IMG/VR virus record: IMGVR_UViG_3300010430_000105
Span: 1-45,207 of that record
DNA from: a virus
Reading direction: 5' to 3' (one strand)
DNA length: 45,207 bases
The notes beneath the pieces are model-generated. The model saw only the letters and a program-made list of their open reading frames with translations, had not been told where the DNA came from and ran no database searches. This document shows, in pieces, positions 20,858 through 29,702 of the stretch; position 1 is the stretch's first letter; each line of letters opens with the position of its first letter. Made by a program: the position numbers and the translations under genes.

Positions 20858-21118
20858 ACCCTTACCTGTCAAACTGTTCTCAACAAGCTTTGCATAACCA
20901 GATATATCATGCCAACTATCAATGTGATTTGAATTACCATTAACTATCCTACCAACCTTGTGGAGTATCATTTCTATTGACTCTTTTTGGTTTGCCTTTA
21001 AATACTTCCATCTTGGGTTATTTCTAACTGCAGATTTCATTGCTTGCATCGTTATAGATCCATCTTCAAACGATCCGTATTCACTACCGCGCTCTTTTAG
21101 TGTACTTTCTGTATTCAT
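20849..21118 (-). CDS. DUF6378-type phage protein
   Basis: An 89-residue protein of a very common phage family without known function. Recognisable segments are LKERGSEYGSFED at the N-terminus, QKESIEMILHKVGRIVNGN in the middle and DSWHDISGYAKLVE near the end. It is helical and may bind a nucleotide or metal through the conserved Glu, His and Asp residues, but this is only inferred. It is the second gene of a minus-strand pair. Confidence 0.75.
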   Translation of the reverse strand: MNTESTLKERGSEYGSFEDGSITMQAMKSAVRNNPRWKYLKANQKESIEMILHKVGRIVNGNSNHIDSWHDISGYAKLVENSLTGKGEK

Positions 21119-21129
21119 AAAAAACCCTT

Positions 21130-21459
21130 CTAATTAATCAAACCCAAAACACGCTTAGCATCATCAACCGCTCTATAATAACAACTCAAACTTGGCTCGT
21201 TACCTGTATTATTTTCACAAGCATTAATCAGATTTTTAAGTGCCTGCTCAATCGTATGGCATTCGCTTTCTAATACTTGCGTTGATGGCATTTCTTTGCC
21301 TTTGAATAGTTTGAATGCGTTTTTAATGTCACTAGCTAAAACCACATCTTTGCCATAATAAAGCCATTCAATGCCCATAACAGCAAACGCTTGACTTGCC
21401 TTTTTGTAATTCTCAGTCAGCCACACTAAGCATTCATTTTTATCTGTAAATCTTTTCAT
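21130..21459 (-). CDS. Hypothetical protein
   Basis: A 109-residue helical, soluble protein, not recognised. It starts MKRFTDKNECLVWLTENYKK and ends in ALKNLI and VDDAKRVLGLIN. GGAGAT precedes the ATG. It is divergent from the lysis cluster across an 81-base AT-rich spacer and is followed 11 bases later by the DUF6378 gene. Confidence 0.6.
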   Translation of the reverse strand: MKRFTDKNECLVWLTENYKKASQAFAVMGIEWLYYGKDVVLASDIKNAFKLFKGKEMPSTQVLESECHTIEQALKNLINACENNTGNEPSLSCYYRAVDDAKRVLGLIN

Positions 21460-21470
21460 GTTATCTCCAT

Positions 21471-21499
21471 TTGCATCACAATAAATTTAATTATATATT
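21471..21499 (+). promoter_or_regulatory. Putative promoter of the lysis cluster
   Basis: TTGCAT (21471-21476), 17-base spacer, TATATT (21494-21499) on the plus strand, upstream of 21541. A TATAAT on the minus strand at 21497-21502 could serve the divergent pair, but its -35 is poor. Confidence 0.45.
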
Positions 21500-21540
21500 A
21501 TAGTAACAATTTAATTTTGCAACTTTAAATAGGGAAAATA

Positions 21541-21834
21541 ATGGAACGTCATACCGATTTAGTAAAAGCTGACAAATATTCAGACGAAGCGCAACAAATC
21601 GAAGACAGCATCGTTGAGCATAAATGTACGGGTGAGGGTTGTAAGTACTGCATAAAGCATCAAAAAGCTTATTCGATGTGGCAAAGGGCGTATGATGCAA
21701 TTAAACGCTATAATAGAAAAGTGCTTAACTCTCCGTTTTTTAGAGATGAAGCCAATTATCGAAAGCAAGCCAAGTATCATAGCGATTCAGTTAATGAATC
21801 TTGTCTATCACAGGTTGACGATGATGATTACTAA
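21541..21834 (+). CDS. Small Cys-containing hypothetical protein
   Basis: A 97-residue charged protein with a compact CTGEGCKYC-type cluster (about 29-37) plus a later Cys, which could bind zinc. The remainder is helical and tyrosine-rich. The tail is acidic (SQVDDDDY). It is first in the plus-strand cluster that leads to the endolysin. The function is unknown. Confidence 0.6.
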   Translation: MERHTDLVKADKYSDEAQQIEDSIVEHKCTGEGCKYCIKHQKAYSMWQRAYDAIKRYNRKVLNSPFFRDEANYRKQAKYHSDSVNESCLSQVDDDDY

Positions 21835-22000
21835 GAAATTTGAAGTTGAGTTATATAATGACGCTAGCGGCGAAAGTCGCAGCGTTGAGGTTGAAGCTAA
21901 AAACGCGCACGATGCAGAATGTGAAGCCAACGAGTTTTACGAAGGTTTTTGTGCTAGGAGAGTAAAAGAATGTCATTTAAATTCAGTCAAAAAAGCTTAA
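21821..22000 (+). CDS. Small hypothetical protein
   Basis: A 59-residue ORF (MMITKKFEVELYNDASGESR continues) with a beta-strand start and a helix typical of small phage proteins that carry AHDAECEANEFY. The start lies in tandem ATG codons inside the end of the previous gene, with GGTTGA upstream. An ORF extended to 21692 would overlap the previous gene in another frame and is rejected. Its end overlaps the endolysin by 31 bases. Confidence 0.55.
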   Translation: MMITKKFEVELYNDASGESRSVEVEAKNAHDAECEANEFYEGFCARRVKECHLNSVKKA

Positions 22001-22359
22001 ATGTAATTGCCGGTGTTAACCCTGACTTGCAGGCTGTTTGTATGAGGGCCATTGAAATTAGTAAAGTTGACTTTGGTATACCGTCAAGTGGTGGAATTAG
22101 GACAGCAGAGGAACAAAATAAATTATTCCATGATGGCAAATCAAAGCTTGATGGTTATAAAAAGAAAAGCAAACACCAGTCAGGTAATGCTATTGACGTT
22201 TATGCGTTTGTTGATGGTAGAGCAAGCTGGAAGCCTGAGCATTTAACTCACGTTGCAACAGCGATGCTTGCCGCTGCCTCTGAGCTTGGCGTGGTGCTAC
22301 ATTGGGGTGGTCACTGGAGGCACTTTTTAGATATGCCACACTTTGAGGTTGAATCATGA
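21970..22359 (+). CDS. Endolysin, M15-type L-Ala-D-Glu / D,D-peptidase
   Basis: A 129-residue peptidoglycan peptidase that frees progeny phage by cutting the stem peptide. It has the zinc site of M15/VanY enzymes: GIRTAEEQNKLF, KHQSGNAIDVY with His69 and Asp76, a catalytic-region acid, and LDMPHFE with His124. The length is typical for single-domain lysins of this kind. There is no signal peptide, so it needs a holin to cross the membrane. AGGAG lies before the ATG. The next ORF overlaps by 4 bases and is the best holin candidate. Confidence 0.88.
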   Translation: MSFKFSQKSLNVIAGVNPDLQAVCMRAIEISKVDFGIPSSGGIRTAEEQNKLFHDGKSKLDGYKKKSKHQSGNAIDVYAFVDGRASWKPEHLTHVATAMLAAASELGVVLHWGGHWRHFLDMPHFEVES

Positions 22360-22517
22360 GCATGAGAACTCACAAGCAATGTGAAGCTGAATGTAATCGC
22401 CTTAGATTTATTTTAAGACGTAAAAATAACAGCATTTTCATGCTAAAAGTATTTGCGTTTCTTGGATGGTTTCTTTTTGCAGTCTCAAAACTTGAACCTT
22501 ATTATGGAGGGTTTTAG
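22356..22517 (+). CDS. Candidate holin / lysis membrane protein
   Basis: A 53-residue ORF that overlaps the endolysin stop (ATGA). It has a basic N-terminal half with two Cys (RTHKQCEAECNRLRFILRRK) and one hydrophobic span (FMLKVFAFLGWFLFAV), ending EPYYGGF. The coupling to the endolysin and single span suit a holin or pinholin-type protein, although no family is recognised. A second holin candidate is the gene at 34387-34710. Confidence 0.5.
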   Translation: MSMRTHKQCEAECNRLRFILRRKNNSIFMLKVFAFLGWFLFAVSKLEPYYGGF

Positions 22518-22536
22518 CGCAATTAAGCGCTAAAAC
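22511..22536. terminator. Palindrome holding both stop codons of convergent genes
   Basis: GTTTTAGCGC, loop AATTAA, GCGCTAAAAC: a perfect 10-bp stem. It contains the TAG of the lysis gene and, on the other strand, the TAG of the DUF1353 gene. No long T run follows on either side, so termination strength is uncertain. Confidence 0.55.
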
Positions 22537-22946
22537 ATACCATTCTCCCTAGCTTTTCCGCCGCCGAAAATCCAAGTTGCCATAAGCCATGTTTTAGATC
22601 TAAACCATCGACCTTCAGTAGAAAGAATGTCACTAAGTATCATAGAAGCTTGCCAGTTGTTGCATTTAGTACCATCCTCAAAAACGCCAAAGTTACACAG
22701 GTCATCATGAATTAGCCAGCACCAGCTATTAATATCTGGTGCCTTTGTTGCTCCGTCAGACTTATCACCGGCTTTAATTGTCACCCATTTTTTGTAACGT
22801 TCAGACCAGTAAGCTAGATTTTCCTTAACTACGTAACCCAATACCTTACCGTCAGTAGCTTTTATCTTTTCAACAAAATTAAAAACAGATTGAGTTTTTA
22901 CGTTAATCACTCTGAATTGCTGGTCATGCCTTTTAGAGTAAAACAT
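22530..22946 (-). CDS. DUF1353-type phage protein
   Basis: A 138-residue protein with DUF1353 hallmarks: GDKSDGATKAP, WCWLIHDDLCNFGVF with the conserved His-Asp, and FGGGKARENGM at the end. The family is common near tail and lysis genes in phages; its role is not known. The ATG at 22944-22946 has GGTGG upstream; a GTG three codons earlier is an alternative. It is the last gene of the tail operon and follows the lipoprotein gene. Confidence 0.75.
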   Translation of the reverse strand: MFYSKRHDQQFRVINVKTQSVFNFVEKIKATDGKVLGYVVKENLAYWSERYKKWVTIKAGDKSDGATKAPDINSWCWLIHDDLCNFGVFEDGTKCNNWQASMILSDILSTEGRWFRSKTWLMATWIFGGGKARENGMF

Positions 22947-22947
22947 G

Positions 22948-23253
22948 TTAGCCACCAGTTAAAGGTATCAACTTGTTAATAGCATCAAGCATTTTCCCGT
23001 TATTCTCAGCGCCAATAGATGCGGGGTCGCTAGAATTTACACCTTTTTCATCAAGTACAGCTTCAATATTTCCATCTTTATCAACCTTGAATTTAAATTT
23101 AAGCTGATCGTAATCTTTGGAGTTGTAAACTGTAGCCTTACAACAAACAACGGATCCATCTGATTTTACAATTGGCTCAAGCTCGTATTCTGTTACGCCC
23201 ATTGACGAACAACCAGCTAGTAACACCACAAAAAACAAAACTAAAATTCTCAT
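22948..23253 (-). CDS. Small lipoprotein
   Basis: A 101-residue secreted lipoprotein. The signal peptide is MRILVLFFVVLLAGCSS with the lipobox LLAGC, so lipidation should occur at Cys15, and the Ser-Ser that follows favours outer-membrane sorting. The mature part is short and polar with a Cys pair (VVCCKA). It lies behind the tail-fibre gene. That position and the lipobox fit a receptor-blocking or superinfection-exclusion lipoprotein, or an outer spanin. Sequence alone does not decide. Confidence 0.7.
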   Translation of the reverse strand: MRILVLFFVVLLAGCSSMGVTEYELEPIVKSDGSVVCCKATVYNSKDYDQLKFKFKVDKDGNIEAVLDEKGVNSSDPASIGAENNGKMLDAINKLIPLTGG

Positions 23254-23447
23254 ACTAACCTCGATTTAATCATGTTTAACTCTTCTTGTGTTAAATTTAT
23301 AGCTTCTGCTGGCAGCTCTTTTGCACTGTAAACTTCACCGGTTTCAGAATCCTTAACAACTTCAAGTCTTCTTACATGCGCTCCAGATATTTCGCCATCA
23401 TTAATTCTCACTAAAAACTCGTAAGGTATTTCTTTTTTTTCAATCAT
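23250..23447 (-). CDS. Small hypothetical protein after the tail fibre gene
   Basis: A 65-residue ORF starting at the ATG 23445-23447, in an overlap with the end of the fibre gene. The first half is strand-like (EIPYEFLVRINDGEISGAHV) and the second helical (LTQEELNMIKSRLV). It could be a fibre assembly helper by position. No family is recognised. Confidence 0.55.
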   Translation of the reverse strand: MIEKKEIPYEFLVRINDGEISGAHVRRLEVVKDSETGEVYSAKELPAEAINLTQEELNMIKSRLV

Positions 23448-23449
23448 AA

Positions 23450-24442
23450 TTAACTCGCTATTGTGTTGTCTGAATATCGTAACCAATTTGTTCCATTACT
23501 AAAGCAAGGCGCGGCACCACCAGACAAATCTGAAACGTATATAGCCCTTCTGTTATTAGCTGCTGCACTTGGAAGTGTTCCAATAGTGTAAGATTCAAGC
23601 TCGCTAGCTTGCAGCTTAATACCTGAGTGGTACATAACCGAGGATGAACCAGCGGCGCAAGCTTCAATATTTAAAAAAGCACCCCTAGCTGTGCCAGAGC
23701 CTTCACGTATTCTAATGTTGTTTGAAATCACATCTATTACGACTGGACCGTCAATAGTTGCATTATCGGCAAGCTCCATTCTTATTTCACCACCCTCAAG
23801 ATCTGAGTTTTGTTTTTTGAAAATAGAGTTTGGCGATAATGTGTAAACATTTTCTTGTGCTATCTTTTGATTTACTTGCTGCGATGTTTTTAGCGGAGTC
23901 ATTGACGTTGTATCGTTAACTAAAGCTAAAGCCTCCGCTTGAGTAGATAGCCTTACAAGTCCTTCAGCGGTGCTTGTTGCTGAGATAATACCTAGAATAT
24001 TTCTTGCATCACTGGAATTTGTGGCTGCAAGTATGGTTTCAGCGTAAGCCGTAAGGGCTTTAAGGGTGTATGCGCCGGCATTGTCCTTATAAAGAAGACC
24101 TTCACCAGTTACGTTTGTGAAATCGGGGACAGATTTTATTACCTCGTTAAGCCTTGTTACTGCGCTATTTAACCCTTCAATACTATTGAAGCCGACAAGG
24201 GTGCCAGCCGTAACGCTTGGTCTATTCCATGCAGATCTAAGCGTTATGCTAGATTCCCCTGTGGCTGGGTTAATACCTGTACCAGATACAGCCTCAACAA
24301 CTTGAAAGTCATTTATAAATATAGCTGTACCCTGGTAAACCGTTGAACAGTCAACATTACCAGTGACTGTTATGGTGTCACTGCCGTTTGCAACATTAAC
24401 ACTTGCTGATTTTAAAAACTCTAATCTGTAAAGACTTGACAT
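23450..24442 (-). CDS. Tail fibre / tail appendage protein
   Basis: A 330-residue structural protein. The N-terminal 90 residues are beta-rich and probably attach it to the tail tip. A helical part with GLNSAVTRLNEVIKSV follows. A tail-fibre repeat is seen in ATSTAEGLVRLSTQAEA (about 155-171). The C-terminal end (IYVSDLSGGAAPCFSNGTNW) is of the kind often found at fibre tips. It lies directly behind the J-like tip gene with zero spacing, so it is likely part of the host recognition complex. Confidence 0.7.
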   Translation of the reverse strand: MSSLYRLEFLKSASVNVANGSDTITVTGNVDCSTVYQGTAIFINDFQVVEAVSGTGINPATGESSITLRSAWNRPSVTAGTLVGFNSIEGLNSAVTRLNEVIKSVPDFTNVTGEGLLYKDNAGAYTLKALTAYAETILAATNSSDARNILGIISATSTAEGLVRLSTQAEALALVNDTTSMTPLKTSQQVNQKIAQENVYTLSPNSIFKKQNSDLEGGEIRMELADNATIDGPVVIDVISNNIRIREGSGTARGAFLNIEACAAGSSSVMYHSGIKLQASELESYTIGTLPSAAANNRRAIYVSDLSGGAAPCFSNGTNWLRYSDNTIAS

Positions 24443-27400
24443 TTAACCACCTAAATATTTTACAGCTAACTGTTTTGTTTCATTACCTTTAAAAGATACT
24501 GAGTGTCTAGCTTTTGCTATTGTGTAATTTTTCATTGTATTTTCATCTTGCTTCATACCCTTACCCGGTAATGAGCTAGAGCATATATAATCACCGGCTT
24601 TTATGTCTCCATTTTGACCGCAGACATTAATTACACCTTCGCCAATTGAATTAAATGTAATTATATCATAATTAGATAAGTCACCGCTAAACCCCCTAAG
24701 TCCTGCAGGAAGTTTACTATTATTTACTGGCCTCAATGATACAAAAGCGCCAGATATTGAAGGGTCATTTTTCTCTGTTGACAATTTTGATTCAAGTATC
24801 GCGTTGCTTACATCGGCAATGTGAATTAAATCACCGTCACAAATTAAATCACCAACCTCAGCTTTAAACCCCTTTTTAACTAACCCTTCGTGAGAGCCTG
24901 TAAACGGGCCGTAACCACCTTGCGAGGCGTAAAAAGCAAAACCACCACCAGTTGATGCAGCGTCAACACCATCACCAGCACCCGTATTGACAATTAAAGC
25001 TCTGGCGTTTGTTGTTGTTCCTGATAAGTTTAAATCTCTACCAACAAATCTAGTGCTATCAGTCTCTGTGCATTCTATTTTTTGCGCTGTTATCTGCTTT
25101 CCGGCGTCAACAATAAAATCAGTGATACATCTACCACTAACAGATATATTTTTAGTTAATATTGCGTTTGTCGCGGTAATATCTTGAGAGTCAATTATGG
25201 GTGAATCAACAACCGTAAAGTCCCCTATCCCTATAAACTTGTATTGGCTTTCTGTGTTATCAAAGAAAACCTTCGGAACTCCGTTTTGCTGCAATATAAA
25301 CTGGTCGCTCTCAAATCTTATTTGCGTAACTGATGGAGTTGCGTCAAGCTGTATAAAACCAGCGTTACCCTGAGCATCTACTTTTATTTGTGCGCTTGCT
25401 CTATATTCATTCAAGCTTGAGTCAATGCTCGATGAAAGAGTTAAAGCCGCATTTGCTGTTCCCTCAGCGCTTGTTACTCTAGTGTCAAGGCCCGCTATGG
25501 ATGATGCGTTACCATCTGCCGTTATTTTTGCTTGAGATGCAAGGCTAAAAGTAGCTGAAAGTCCGTTGTCTGGGTCGTCAACTTTGTTTGTTAGCGCTGT
25601 TATGGATGTAGTGTTACCATCTGCCGTTATTTTTGCTTGAGATGCAAGGCTAAAAGTAGCTGAAAGTCCGCTATCTGGGTCTTCAACCTTGTTTGTTAGC
25701 GCTGTTATGGATGTTGTATTACCATCTGCTTTTGATTCTGCTGATTGTGCTAACCCATACGTGGCGCTTAGACCTGTAACGGGATTATCTATTGTCGCTT
25801 GAATCGCACTTATAGAGCTAAAATTCCCCTCTACATCTGATTCAACCTGATTTATTTGGCTAATTATGTTGTTATCAGTTGCTTGCAGTTGTGAAACTTG
25901 CGTTGCCCTAGTGGTCGTTTCTGTTGCAAGCGCAGTTGAAACGCTTGTTATGCTTGCTGAGTTACCATCAACTGAAGCTTGTATTTGTGTAAATTGCTGT
26001 GCAACAGATGACTCTAAATCGCTTACAGAAAGATTTATCTCTACTATACTAGACTCGTTATCGTCAACTCTTGTTTGAAGCGCTGTAAACTGTGCAGCAG
26101 TTGAGCTATCAAGATCAGAAACAACCGTGTTTATTTCAACAATACTTGCAGTATTTCCGTTTATTTCTGTTTGCAGACTGTTTACTTGCGTCTTTCTTTC
26201 TAGTGATTCGGTTTTTACATTACCTTCAGTGTCGTAATTATCAAGTATATTGTTGATAACCTCTATAGGAGTTAATCTCGGGTCCTCATTGAAGGCGTTG
26301 TTGATTAACCCTATGGAATTATTTATCTCTTCTGTAACCTCTAATTTAGTCGGGTAGTCAACAAGCGAGTCAGTTACAATTTGCTGCAAATCATCTTGCA
26401 CCGCGTCAATTACATCAGGCAAAATAACATCTGAAATATCATCACCGATAACTTCAACTATTCTTGAGCCATCTTTTAAAGTCTGAACCTCTTGACTAAT
26501 CCAAGGCGAAACACCGTAAGCGTTAACTGAACGCGCAAAAATAGTATAGGTGGTTTCTGGTGAGAGGTTTACAAATGTAATTGATCCAGTTGGCTCACTA
26601 GGGTTTGCGGTGTCACTTATAGCGAACTGAAAGCTTGTCCCAACACCTTGATCCCCTTGACCCACGTTTGGGTCTGGATCAAAAAAAGCACTAGCTCTAA
26701 TTTCAAAGTTATCTGCTTCAAATGTTATACCGTCTGGCTCTGGAGGGTTAGCAACTAAAACTTCTATTGAGCTTGGTAAACCAGTGTTGCCAACGGTCGA
26801 CCTTATGTAAACAAAAAATTGATACGTTGATTTTGTCAGCAATGGTATAGTGTAACTTTCCGAAACAGTATCAACTCTTTCTATGATTATAAAATCAACC
26901 TCTTGACCAGCTTCGTTTGTTGGTTTATCTCCATTTTCATCTAAAACCAGCCTAGTCTCTACAATGTAACCATCAATAAAAGAGTCATTGTCAGCTTTCC
27001 AAGTTAAAGTTCCTGTCGATGAGAGACTTAAATCTTTTACAAAGGTTAACTCCTCAACAACACCAACATCGCCAGGGTCACCAAGCCAAGTGCCCCCGTC
27101 TATTTCGTTGTAGGCCTTATCCTCCCACGGATAAATATTATTTTCATGCTCTAAAAGCTCAAACCTAAATAAATTGTCTGACAGTTGTGTTTTAGATTTA
27201 ACTCTGAAAGGCTTGTTTGTATAACCGTTGTCAAGGTTTGTTAATCCGACAATATCACCAACCTCAACTTGGTTCGATATTGGGTTAGCTGTGATTGTTG
27301 TGGATAACTGAAACCTTGATTTTTTGCATAAAAACTCAGCCATCTGCTGAGCTTCAGCCATGTTATTTATACCGTTAAAATCAAACGTTTTCTCTAAAAG

Positions 27401-28510
27401 CTTACCGTTATCTTCACTTAAAAAAGTTTGGTATATAGCTGAATCTGTAGCAGGCCAGAATGCTTCGTCATCATCAAATGTGGGTGAAAGTTCATTTGGA
27501 AACCTAACCGTAACTCTATTATATCGCTGGTTGAGATTAGGTGATTTAATAATGACGTCACTTTCAATTATGTCATCATCAAACGTAAACGAAGGGCTTC
27601 CAGCTTCTTCTATTATTGGGCTTAAAATAAATTTTGGTGGAAGCAGACCTCTGAACGTGTTTAATAGTATTTTTACATTATCAAAAATACTGTTGCTTGT
27701 ATCGATGGTTAAGTTACAAGTATGCTTTGTAATATCTACAAAGGTGGTCTCAGATGGTAATGTTATATAAGTACCACTTTCCTCATCGTAAAAAGAGCGA
27801 GTTACAGTTTGCTCCACTGAGTCTATAACTTGATCGCAGTTATTTGCAGCATTAATAAATGCGGCATCATCAATTCTGCTTGTTGGTATATTTTTACCAT
27901 AAATCGGATTAGTTAAATAATCACGAAGGCATAGGGCTGGGTTATCAGAATAAGCGGTTGTATTTGCTCTAGGGTCAAATATCTTTTTACCTCTAACTCT
28001 GGCGGTTATTTTTGGCTCACCACTCCATATTGTTTGGTCTTTATCTTGCTCAAACCTAAAATAACCCCAAGCTAAACCGTTAAGGTTGTGCTTATCTGTC
28101 CAGTTCGGAATGTTATCAATGGGTAGTGTGGATATTTGAGAAGGTGCGCCCTCAAGAAGAGATGCTATGAACCATCTGGTGCCGTCTCTGTTATCTTTAA
28201 AGCGCTCATCTTCCCAGCTAACGCCATCAAAAAATATTTCCTCAAAGGCGTCAATTTCACCTTCGCAAAAAACTACTATAACATTTAAAAACCTGTTTTT
28301 TGTTGATCCATCAGTGACGTATTTATGAACAACAATACCGCCGACAAATTGAGTGCCATAAACAACAGGTATAGGAAGTGAAGAGCCCTGTCTTTGTACT
28401 CTAAGCCCTTTTTTTGCTGGCATTTTTGGCGAGAAAAGCTCATCTATTTTATCTGGTATACCAAGGCCAAGCTTGTTACTTAATCTTCTTAACTTCTTAA
28501 ATAAAGACAT
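24443..28510 (-). CDS. Tail tip attachment protein, J-like central fibre
   Basis: A 1355-residue tail tip protein, the main candidate for host recognition and DNA channel opening. The N-terminal third has the gpJ-type hub (IPVVYGTQFVGGIVVHKYVT near 45). The middle carries fibronectin type III-like strands (about 500-700). A long helical region of short repeats (SSIVEIN, SVSDLESSV) follows, then 35-residue tandem repeats near 925-1030. The C-terminal 250 residues carry GEGVINVCGQNGDIKAGDYI and KGMKQDENTMKNYTIAKAR, a fibre-end module I recall from many phages. It follows the two minor tail genes as in lambda (L-K-I-J order). Confidence 0.82.
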   Translation of the reverse strand: MSLFKKLRRLSNKLGLGIPDKIDELFSPKMPAKKGLRVQRQGSSLPIPVVYGTQFVGGIVVHKYVTDGSTKNRFLNVIVVFCEGEIDAFEEIFFDGVSWEDERFKDNRDGTRWFIASLLEGAPSQISTLPIDNIPNWTDKHNLNGLAWGYFRFEQDKDQTIWSGEPKITARVRGKKIFDPRANTTAYSDNPALCLRDYLTNPIYGKNIPTSRIDDAAFINAANNCDQVIDSVEQTVTRSFYDEESGTYITLPSETTFVDITKHTCNLTIDTSNSIFDNVKILLNTFRGLLPPKFILSPIIEEAGSPSFTFDDDIIESDVIIKSPNLNQRYNRVTVRFPNELSPTFDDDEAFWPATDSAIYQTFLSEDNGKLLEKTFDFNGINNMAEAQQMAEFLCKKSRFQLSTTITANPISNQVEVGDIVGLTNLDNGYTNKPFRVKSKTQLSDNLFRFELLEHENNIYPWEDKAYNEIDGGTWLGDPGDVGVVEELTFVKDLSLSSTGTLTWKADNDSFIDGYIVETRLVLDENGDKPTNEAGQEVDFIIIERVDTVSESYTIPLLTKSTYQFFVYIRSTVGNTGLPSSIEVLVANPPEPDGITFEADNFEIRASAFFDPDPNVGQGDQGVGTSFQFAISDTANPSEPTGSITFVNLSPETTYTIFARSVNAYGVSPWISQEVQTLKDGSRIVEVIGDDISDVILPDVIDAVQDDLQQIVTDSLVDYPTKLEVTEEINNSIGLINNAFNEDPRLTPIEVINNILDNYDTEGNVKTESLERKTQVNSLQTEINGNTASIVEINTVVSDLDSSTAAQFTALQTRVDDNESSIVEINLSVSDLESSVAQQFTQIQASVDGNSASITSVSTALATETTTRATQVSQLQATDNNIISQINQVESDVEGNFSSISAIQATIDNPVTGLSATYGLAQSAESKADGNTTSITALTNKVEDPDSGLSATFSLASQAKITADGNTTSITALTNKVDDPDNGLSATFSLASQAKITADGNASSIAGLDTRVTSAEGTANAALTLSSSIDSSLNEYRASAQIKVDAQGNAGFIQLDATPSVTQIRFESDQFILQQNGVPKVFFDNTESQYKFIGIGDFTVVDSPIIDSQDITATNAILTKNISVSGRCITDFIVDAGKQITAQKIECTETDSTRFVGRDLNLSGTTTNARALIVNTGAGDGVDAASTGGGFAFYASQGGYGPFTGSHEGLVKKGFKAEVGDLICDGDLIHIADVSNAILESKLSTEKNDPSISGAFVSLRPVNNSKLPAGLRGFSGDLSNYDIITFNSIGEGVINVCGQNGDIKAGDYICSSSLPGKGMKQDENTMKNYTIAKARHSVSFKGNETKQLAVKYLGG
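25508..25717. repeat. Two tandem 105-bp repeats in the tail tip gene
   Basis: Near-identical copies at 25508-25612 and 25613-25717, each coding a 35-residue unit containing SGLSATFSLASQAKITADG. A diverged third unit lies on each side. The copies differ at a few bases, so the duplication is recent. Confidence 0.85.
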
Positions 28511-29064
28511 TATTTAGCACCCCATTTTAAATCACTTTGAACGGCGTTTGCCCACTCCATACCTAAGTCATTAGGGTAATATAACTGCTGACTTGAATTT
28601 GTTGTTACGCGCCCGGATTTGCGCTCCCAATCCGCATACAAACTTGAAATACTTAAACTAATCAAACTTGAGTCTCTTTCTGATGCATTTGTAAATCCAC
28701 TAATCTCACCTATTGACACTTCCTCTACGTAAGTACCAGATTGCCTCAAATTGTCTTCATAAAAATAAACTTGATAGATGTAAACATCTCTACCGATCTG
28801 GTTGTTTGCAAGCATTAGCGCGACAATTGTTTGATCGACACTGCTAAATGCTAAATTAGTAGTGTTAACCTTAGTTTCTGAGCTGCTTTTAATATCGCCA
28901 ACAGACACAAGTAGGTCGCTTGGTATGTAAGTTAGTCCATCGTGATCTATTTCAAATGGTGCATCAGTTATAGCTAGCGTTAAGCCGCTGAATTCTATTT
29001 TAATTAAATAGCATAATTCAAACGGCTTATTTAGATTGTTCGCGACATCTGCAGGTATTGTCAC
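28510..29064 (-). CDS. Minor tail protein
   Basis: A 184-residue protein between a distal tail protein and the J-like gene, the place of the lambda L/K-type tip proteins. It is beta-rich with ITDAPFEIDHDGLTYIPSD and a C-terminal part with WERKSGRVTTNSSQQLYYP. The GTG start at 29064 overlaps the previous stop by one base, with GAGG upstream. It probably forms part of the baseplate-like hub. The assignment rests on order and general resemblance. Confidence 0.65.
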   Translation of the reverse strand: MTIPADVANNLNKPFELCYLIKIEFSGLTLAITDAPFEIDHDGLTYIPSDLLVSVGDIKSSSETKVNTTNLAFSSVDQTIVALMLANNQIGRDVYIYQVYFYEDNLRQSGTYVEEVSIGEISGFTNASERDSSLISLSISSLYADWERKSGRVTTNSSQQLYYPNDLGMEWANAVQSDLKWGAK

Positions 29065-29702
29065 TATATAACCTCTATCATTTTAAAACTGTAAACAGTT
29101 TTATTAAAATTAATATTAGGAGTTTGCCCCTCTATTATATCACCATCCAATCTTAATTTTATTCTCATGGTTCTGTCTGCAATAATGCGAGTTCCAAAAG
29201 CTTGATCTTGAAATGAGCCTGTATTTAAATTAACTCTATAACGTCTAAAACCGTTAACTATACCTAAATTTGCAACCGCTGTTATCATGTAAACCTTGTC
29301 TGCAGTTGAAAACCTCATTAGTTTTCCAGGTACAATGCTATCAGTTGGATCAGCACCAGCAGCAGGACTACCAATCTCTATCACATCATCACCTTTTGTT
29401 ACTTCGGTTGTAACTGTAATATCTAAACCGCTAGCCATTAAAAATATGTCATTTGGTCTGTAGTCAAATATACCAAATCCGCCTTGCGCTAGTGATGTGA
29501 ACTCAGCAGCAAAAGCTAGCGTTTCATTTCTTCCAGTTGCGCAATCGTAATTTAAAGTGTGGCCTGCAAATCTAAACTCCCATCGTTGAGATGGTATTTT
29601 TCTAGCTAAAGTTTTTAAGCTTCTTGTTTCGCTAATCAAAGTTGGTGTATTGCTTTGCGGATAAGGTGTTTTTGTATTTCTAAAGTAAGTTGGAAATTCC
29701 AT
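29064..29702 (-). CDS. Distal tail / minor tail protein
   Basis: A 212-residue beta-rich protein after the tape measure gene. SQRWEFRFAGHTLNYDCATG and FDYRPND resemble distal tail proteins of siphoviruses that connect tube and tip. The ATG overlaps the tape measure stop by one base. It is likely to form a hexameric ring below the tube. Family membership is inferred from position and pattern. Confidence 0.65.
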   Translation of the reverse strand: MEFPTYFRNTKTPYPQSNTPTLISETRSLKTLARKIPSQRWEFRFAGHTLNYDCATGRNETLAFAAEFTSLAQGGFGIFDYRPNDIFLMASGLDITVTTEVTKGDDVIEIGSPAAGADPTDSIVPGKLMRFSTADKVYMITAVANLGIVNGFRRYRVNLNTGSFQDQAFGTRIIADRTMRIKLRLDGDIIEGQTPNINFNKTVYSFKMIEVI

